From: Trebonia sp036509215
GTDB taxonomy: Bacteria; Actinomycetota; Actinomycetes; Streptosporangiales; Streptosporangiaceae
Reading direction: 5' to 3'
NCBI GenBank assembly: GCA_036509215.1
Contig: DATCGA010000099.1
Coordinates: forward strand, 1-25,732
Length of the DNA stretch: 25,732 nt
The position numbers were made by a program, and so were the translations under genes. The notes beneath the pieces are model-generated. The model was not told the origin of the DNA and did no database searches. It was given only the letters and a program-made list of their open reading frames with translations. Positions 21,397 to 25,732 of the stretch are shown here, piece by piece; positions within the stretch are counted from its first letter, which is position 1; every line of letters begins with the position of its first letter.

Positions 21397-21973
21397 TCCG
21401 GCTTCCGTGCTAAGTTGCGCGATCGTGCGACGCGTTTCGGTAGTCGGGAATTCGGGCTCGGGTAAGTCGACGCTGGCCAAATCGCTGGCCCTTCTCCTCG
21501 GCGTGCCGCATGTCGAGCTGGACGGGGTCTTCCACCAGCCGGGCTGGGTGCCGCTGGCCGAAGACGGGTTTCGCGATGCCGTCGCGGCCGCCGCGGCCGG
21601 GGACGGCTGGGTGATGGACGGCAACTACTCCGTCGTGCGGCCGCTGGTGTGGGCGCGCGCGGATACGGTCGTGTGGCTCGACCTGCCCAGGCGGACGGTG
21701 ATGCGGCAGGTCGTCTGGCGGACACTGCGCCGGGCGGTCACCCGGCAGGAGCTGTGGAACGGCAACCGGGAGCCGCTGCGGAACTTCCTGACCTGGGCGC
21801 CGGAGGAGTCCGTGATTTCCTGGGCGTGGCACAACCATGCCAAGTACCGCGATCGGTACGGGGCGGCGGCGGCCGATCCGGCTAACGCCCACCTGACGTT
21901 CGTGCGCCTCACCAGCCGCCGCGACATCACCCGTTTCCTGGCCGGGCTAGCCGTCCGCCCCGCTTCACGGTAG
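21389..21973 (+). CDS. Small P-loop kinase (adenylate kinase/FlaR topology-modulation-like)
   Basis: 194 residues. The Walker A motif GNSGSGKSTLAKSLA lies at about residues 20-34, followed by VELDGVFHQPGW and WVMDGNYS, as in the group of small nucleoside-kinase-like proteins often named topology modulation protein or FlaR. TVVWLDLPRRTVMRQVV gives the Walker B strand and lid region. The substrate is unknown for this group. The ATG overlaps the end of the TPR gene by eight bases, so translation is coupled. A GTG at residue 13 is an alternative start. The TAG stop is the first codon of the long inverted repeat that follows. Confidence 0.83.
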   Translation: MSDPASVLSCAIVRRVSVVGNSGSGKSTLAKSLALLLGVPHVELDGVFHQPGWVPLAEDGFRDAVAAAAAGDGWVMDGNYSVVRPLVWARADTVVWLDLPRRTVMRQVVWRTLRRAVTRQELWNGNREPLRNFLTWAPEESVISWAWHNHAKYRDRYGAAAADPANAHLTFVRLTSRRDITRFLAGLAVRPASR

Positions 21974-22020
21974 ATCCATGGCGTTACCGGGGTCAGGACA
22001 CCGGTAACGCCATGGATCTA
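21971..22020. terminator. Perfect 20-bp inverted repeat, bidirectional terminator
   Basis: Arms 21971-21990 and 22001-22020 are exact reverse complements around a 10-base loop (GGTCAGGACA). It lies between two convergent genes, starts with the stop codon of the kinase gene and ends 12 bp before the permease stop. A run of T residues is short (ATCTATTT). The position and stem strength fit a shared terminator. Confidence 0.8.
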
Positions 22021-22032
22021 TTTGATCTTGGC

Positions 22033-23529
22033 CTACGCGCCCGCGTGGCCGAGGGCGGCTTCCTCTTCGGCGGCGGCATTGGGGTCGCTGGCGTCGCCCC
22101 AGGTGCCGGCGGCCGCGACGACCTCGGGCTTGCGCATCTTGACGTAGAGGTACGCGATCAGGCCGAGCGCGGTCCAGGCGAGGAAGACGTACGGGAACGT
22201 CCACCACGGCCAGGTCAGCGCGGTGAAGATGTGGTTCGGGATGACCGTCGGTATCCAGTTCACGTAGAAGACGAACACCATCGTCACCGCGCCGAGGATG
22301 CCGAGCACCCACGCCAGCGGCTTGTTCTCGCCGATCTTGCGCAGGTAGATCGGCATCGCCAGGCAGACGAGGCCGTAGGCGAGCATGAAGCCGTAGGTCG
22401 CGATCGTGCCTTCCTCGCCGGTGAGCGTGGTGTCGGTGGAGCCCGCGAGGATGTAGGCGACCGGGACGACGGTCATCGGGATGGCCACCGACCAGATGGC
22501 GACCCCCGGCGCGCGGGTGCGCTTGGTGGTGCGGGTGAACACCTTGGGCAGCAGGCCGTCGTGGCCCAGCGAGAGCAGCATCCGCGAGCCAGCCGTCAGG
22601 CAGGCCAGCGAGCAGGCGAACATCGAGCAGGTAACGCCGATCGCGATGAAGTGGCCGAGCCAGCCGAGGTCGACCCGCGACGCGAGCTGCGTCAGCGGCG
22701 CCGTCGAGTTGCCGAACGCGGCGTCGCCGAACCCGTAGACCTGCGTGTACGCCACGATCAGGTAGAACACCCCGATGATGGCGCAGCTCCACATGATGGC
22801 CCGGGGCACCGAGCGGGCCGGGTTCTTCGCCTCCTGGCCGAGCGCGCCGGCCGACTCGAAGCCGACGAAGGCGAAGATCGCCAGCACCATGCCGACGACG
22901 ATGCCGCTGCCGCTGGCCCCCTTGAGCTGCAACTGGTGGGCGTCGAAGACCCCGCCGTTGTGGACGTAGACGGCGATGCACAGGACCAGGATGATCGTCA
23001 CCGAGATCGACTCGAGGATGAACGCGAGCCGCTGCGAGAACTTGATGTCGGACACCGCCATCAGCGCAGGGACAGCCCCGCCGACGACGTAGAGGATGGC
23101 CTTGACCACGTGGTTGGACGGCGACGAGAGGCCGAACCCGGACAGGAAGTTGTTGCCGTAGATCTCGAATCCGATCACGCAGGCGATCCCGGTGAACACG
23201 TAGCCGAGGATCAGGCCCCAGCCGGCGGCGCTGCCCGCGCCGGGGCCGAGCGCCCTGGTCACCCAGACGTAGAACGACCCGGCCGAGTTGATCCGGGTGG
23301 CGAACTGGGCGGCGCAGTACGCGACGATCAGCAGCACGACCATGCTGATGCCGAACGACAGCCAGGTGCCGTTGCCTGCCGAGAGGAAGACGAGAAACGG
23401 GAGCAGCGCCATCGCCGCGCTCGGGGCCATGTTGGCCACCGACTGGGCGAGCACCTCGGGGGTGGAGAGAACTCGCTTCTGCAGGGTGATACCGCTGTCG
23501 ACGGTCATTTCTTTGGAGGCAGTCGCCAT
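22033..23529 (-). CDS. APC-superfamily permease, probable amine/amino acid transporter paired with amine oxidase
   Basis: 498 residues with about 12 membrane helices. The helix-1 region reads LAQSVANMAPSAAMALLPFL. Helix 3 has INSAGSFYVWVTRALGPGAG, the typical APC segment. Helix 6 has MVLAIFAFVGFESAGALGQE, followed by KNPARSVPRAI. The C-terminal tail is Ala/Glu-rich and cytoplasmic. The ATG at 23527-23529 has AGAGGA about ten bases upstream. It starts 46 bp after the copper amine oxidase stop on the same strand, so the oxidase and permease are probably one operon: import of a primary amine and its oxidation in the cytoplasm. It differs clearly in sequence from the other APC permease in this window, so it is not a recent duplicate. 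Confidence 0.9.
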   Translation of the reverse strand: MATASKEMTVDSGITLQKRVLSTPEVLAQSVANMAPSAAMALLPFLVFLSAGNGTWLSFGISMVVLLIVAYCAAQFATRINSAGSFYVWVTRALGPGAGSAAGWGLILGYVFTGIACVIGFEIYGNNFLSGFGLSSPSNHVVKAILYVVGGAVPALMAVSDIKFSQRLAFILESISVTIILVLCIAVYVHNGGVFDAHQLQLKGASGSGIVVGMVLAIFAFVGFESAGALGQEAKNPARSVPRAIMWSCAIIGVFYLIVAYTQVYGFGDAAFGNSTAPLTQLASRVDLGWLGHFIAIGVTCSMFACSLACLTAGSRMLLSLGHDGLLPKVFTRTTKRTRAPGVAIWSVAIPMTVVPVAYILAGSTDTTLTGEEGTIATYGFMLAYGLVCLAMPIYLRKIGENKPLAWVLGILGAVTMVFVFYVNWIPTVIPNHIFTALTWPWWTFPYVFLAWTALGLIAYLYVKMRKPEVVAAAGTWGDASDPNAAAEEEAALGHAGA

Positions 23530-23575
23530 ACGTCCGTTCCTCTAACTATGCTCTTGAATTTTGGCCTTTGACTTG

Positions 23576-25585
23576 TCAGTGCCGGTGGCAGTGATCGCCG
23601 CCGGGCTGGGGGTTGTCGAGCGACGGGTTGCCGACGAAGAAGCCGGCCGGGAGCAGTCGGAAGCCGATCGGGTGGACCGGCATGACCGGCCAGTCCTCCG
23701 GGCGGACGACGTGGTTGGCGCCGAAGGTGAACCAGAGCACCACGTCGGTGTCGGTGAGGTTCCGGCCCGCCTCGACGAAGGCGGGCAGGCCGTCGCCGCC
23801 CTCGGCCTGGTTCGGGTAGTCGCCGGTGGCGAAGACCTCGTCCCGGTCGTAGGCGGTGACCCAGAGCGGGCTGGCGGTGAAGCCGGCCCGTCGGGCGACG
23901 GCGGAGCCGGGGTGGGCGAACGACTTGATGGTGTGCTCGGGGACGAGCTTGTAGGCGACCGGCTGGCCGAGCCCGTTCTTGACGTTCTCGTTGACGACCT
24001 TCCAGTAGCGGCCGGCCAGCGGTTCGGCCTCCCGGCGGGCCATCGTCTCGTCTTCGATGAGGACCTCCTCGGCGCGCCAGGCGTTGCCGACGGGGTTGTC
24101 CGGGCCTTCTGGGAGCGCAGTCGGGGTGACCTCGTAGACGCGGTTGGCGGTGCCGTCGACCGCCATGTCCAGCCGGACGTTGAAGAAGTGCTGGTGGTGC
24201 GGACCGTAGACGCCGGGGGCAACGATCGTGCCGTACTCGGGCTTGACGCCCGCTTCGATCGCGCCGTCGGAGATGACGCCGGAGAGCTTGATCTCGTACT
24301 CGATGGAGCCGTCCTGGTAGAGGTACCAGTAGTAGCCGTACTCGTAGTTGCCGACGGTGACGATGCTGCTGATCACCATGCGGCGCATGCGGCGGACTTC
24401 GGCGTAGCCGGTGCGGAAGTCGGTATGTTTCCAGGCGATGCCGTGGTCCTCTTCGTGCAGGCAGATGGCGTTCTTCATGCTGATCGAGTGGCCGTCGTTG
24501 TCGTTGACGACGCCGTCGAGGTAGACGATCTCGCCGAGGCAGTCGCAGCCGAGTTCGAGGGAGTTGGTGAGCAGGCCGATGCCGTACTCCCCCTCGTCGA
24601 GGACCAGCTTGCGGTAGTGGGTCAGGCTCGGGTCGCCGTAGGGGACGAACATCTCGCTGAGGCTCGCGCGGTAGACGATGGAACGGCCGGCGTAGTTGAT
24701 CTGGTGCAGGACCAGGCCCTCGCGCGGGGTGAAGCCGATCCGGAGGTCCCACTTCTGCCATTCGAGGTGGTTGTCCTTGACGGTGAAGCTGGGGCCCTCG
24801 TGCTGGACGATGTCGAACGGCTTGACGTCGGTTCTGGGGCCGTCGGGGAAATAGGGGACGTTGTTCGGGTCGGTGATTTTGTCGGGTGCGTAGTTAGCGG
24901 TTTGCCTTGGGATTGGGATGACGCCGTGGTCCTCGACCTTGACCACGGTGAGCGTGTCCAGGTCGACCCGGGTGAACACGTTCTCGACCGGGTGGGCGTA
25001 GCCGTTGTCGTCCTTGGACGCTCTGACCCAGGTCAGCGGGGAGACGAAGCGGCCGTCGGTGGGGCCGACGCCGGGCTCGACGTTCGGCGTCGACCACGGG
25101 TCGATCATGCACAGGTCGAAGTCGGTGATGCCGCGCTTGCGCATGGCCTGCTGCCAGCGCGGGTCCCGGCGGACGATGTCCTCGGCGGCGAGGAACTCCT
25201 CGAGCATCACGCTCGGCTGCACCCCGGGGACGCGCCTGAAGTCGACGACCTCGGCGTCGGTCTCGCCGTCGGTCTCGCCGTCGGTCTCGGTCAGACGGAC
25301 GATGCCTTCGTAGGTCGCGCGCTCCGCGCGTTCGCGCAGCACGACCTTGGCCAGGCGGTCAGGGGCCTGCGTGCGAGTACCGTTGTCGAACGCGATGACG
25401 TCGTGCTTGGCGGGCTCGTAGAGGGAGATGTAGACGAACCGGGCCGTCTCCGCGTTCAGGTTCTGGGCTGCCTTGACGGCGGCGGAGGCGGCCTCGATCT
25501 CGGCGCCGGTCAGCGGGGAGAGCGGGTGGGGCGCCGCCGCGGATTCGCCTGCGGCGGCGTTCGATGCGTCGACAAGGAAGGCCAT
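23576..25585 (-). CDS. tynA: Copper-containing primary amine oxidase
   Basis: 669 residues, a full-length enzyme. It oxidises primary amines to aldehydes with release of ammonia and hydrogen peroxide, using copper and the self-made cofactor topaquinone. Y414 in VGNYEYGYYW is the topaquinone precursor. H464 and H466 (HHQHFFNVRLD) and H625 (ANHVVRPEDWPVMP) are the copper ligands. D330 in VLDEGEYG is the expected catalytic base. LGCDCLGEIVYLDG and CLHEEDHGIAWKHTDFRTG are further family segments. No signal peptide is seen, so the enzyme is probably cytoplasmic, like Arthrobacter phenylethylamine and histamine oxidases. Near residue 105 it has a small in-frame repeat (TDGE units). The end is His/Cys-rich (GDHCHRH). 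The ribosome site is weak; transcription may be leaderless. The gene symbol is by family only. Confidence 0.95.
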   Translation of the reverse strand: MAFLVDASNAAAGESAAAPHPLSPLTGAEIEAASAAVKAAQNLNAETARFVYISLYEPAKHDVIAFDNGTRTQAPDRLAKVVLRERAERATYEGIVRLTETDGETDGETDAEVVDFRRVPGVQPSVMLEEFLAAEDIVRRDPRWQQAMRKRGITDFDLCMIDPWSTPNVEPGVGPTDGRFVSPLTWVRASKDDNGYAHPVENVFTRVDLDTLTVVKVEDHGVIPIPRQTANYAPDKITDPNNVPYFPDGPRTDVKPFDIVQHEGPSFTVKDNHLEWQKWDLRIGFTPREGLVLHQINYAGRSIVYRASLSEMFVPYGDPSLTHYRKLVLDEGEYGIGLLTNSLELGCDCLGEIVYLDGVVNDNDGHSISMKNAICLHEEDHGIAWKHTDFRTGYAEVRRMRRMVISSIVTVGNYEYGYYWYLYQDGSIEYEIKLSGVISDGAIEAGVKPEYGTIVAPGVYGPHHQHFFNVRLDMAVDGTANRVYEVTPTALPEGPDNPVGNAWRAEEVLIEDETMARREAEPLAGRYWKVVNENVKNGLGQPVAYKLVPEHTIKSFAHPGSAVARRAGFTASPLWVTAYDRDEVFATGDYPNQAEGGDGLPAFVEAGRNLTDTDVVLWFTFGANHVVRPEDWPVMPVHPIGFRLLPAGFFVGNPSLDNPQPGGDHCHRH
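25255..25290 (-). repeat. 12-bp tandem repeat in the amine oxidase gene
   Basis: About three copies of CGTCGGTCTCGC (plus strand), encoding Glu-Thr-Asp-Gly units on the minus strand. It lies in a surface region near the N-terminus, away from the active site. Confidence 0.75.
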
Positions 25586-25589
25586 GCCT

Positions 25590-25656
25590 ATAGGACAAGG
25601 CCGATACGTTTCACGTCAACTGCCAATTTGTTACGCAAACGTGAACCATTTCACAT
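25590..25656 (-). promoter_or_regulatory. Amine oxidase promoter with inverted TTCACGT elements
   Basis: On the minus strand TTGACG (plus 25614-25619) is 18 bases from TCCTAT (25590-25595), placing the start point at or near the ATG. TTCACGT (25610-25616) and its reverse complement ACGTGAA (25639-25645) lie 22 bases apart, with a third variant TTCACAT at 25650-25656. The first overlaps the -35. These look like binding sites of an unknown regulator. The -10 is poor, so the promoter call is tentative. Confidence 0.4.
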
Positions 25657-25672
25657 TTACGCTGCTCGCGCT

Positions 25673-25732
25673 GGGGCGGTGGCGGTGGCGGTCGCGGTCG
25701 CGGTCGCGGTGGCGGTCGCGGTCGCGGGGTGG
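25673..25732. repeat. GGCGGT/CGCGGT hexamer repeat
   Basis: About nine hexamers of GGCGGT or CGCGGT run to the window edge. Read in one plus-strand frame it would give alternating Ala-Val, in another Arg-Ser/Arg-Trp. I cannot tell whether it is coding. No gene could be assigned to 25657-25732. Confidence 0.75.

Noticed and set aside
22012..23571. A 519-codon plus-strand frame opposite the second APC permease
   Set aside because: Low-complexity Arg/Asp/His/Glu composition; the minus-strand permease is clearly the real gene.

Overview
The window is high-GC, tightly packed DNA with GTG starts, strong GGAGG-type ribosome binding sites and families typical of Actinomycetota: a SigG-like ECF sigma factor with a SnoaL-like tail, a STAND/TPR protein, an F420-type oxidoreductase remnant and a secreted glycosidase with a ricin-type domain. 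A soil actinomycete, perhaps Streptosporangiales-like, is a reasonable guess, but the sequence alone does not fix the genus. No phage, insertion sequence, integrase or CRISPR array was seen.

Layout. 1-1833: secreted clan GH-A-like glycosidase (minus). 1834-3477: a long non-coding and decayed stretch. It holds LacI-type operator palindromes upstream of the glycosidase, a fossil of a LacI repressor, and a PfkB sugar-kinase fragment fused to the C-terminus of a luciferase-like F420 oxidoreductase. 3552-6911: ECF sigma factor, a conserved hypothetical CxxC protein with an abnormal 3' extension, a membrane-anchored beta-propeller and a small Cys-rich protein. 6991-7065: tRNA-Pro(TGG). 7162-7629: PsiE-like membrane protein.

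7691-17419 is the metabolic core, a glycerol/dihydroxyacetone module. glpF-glpK-glpD runs on the minus strand. dhaK, dhaL and a PTS enzyme I run divergently from a shared 231-bp intergenic region. An IclR regulator then faces the other way, and on its far side lie dhaM (EIIA-Dha) and HPr. Glycerol would enter through GlpF, be phosphorylated by GlpK and oxidised by GlpD to dihydroxyacetone phosphate. Dihydroxyacetone would be phosphorylated by DhaK/DhaL with phosphate relayed from PEP through EI, HPr and DhaM. All phospho-transfer residues are present. A 17-bp motif (TTC-N3-AAT-N2-CGAAC core) occurs at the dhaK promoter, between iclR and dhaM, and inside the 3' end of the EI gene. It is the best candidate for the IclR operator.

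17609-21973: an APC-family permease, a STAND-type NTPase with TPR repeats and a small P-loop kinase, closely spaced on the plus strand and closed by a perfect 20-bp inverted repeat. 22033-25585: a second APC permease and a copper amine oxidase, probably one operon for uptake and oxidation of a primary amine. The window ends in a GGCGGT/CGCGGT hexamer repeat.

Most interesting points: the split dihydroxyacetone PTS with its shared operator motif, including an intragenic copy; the 12-residue repeat linker inside EI; the chimeric pseudogene; and orphan LacI-type operators beside a decayed LacI gene.
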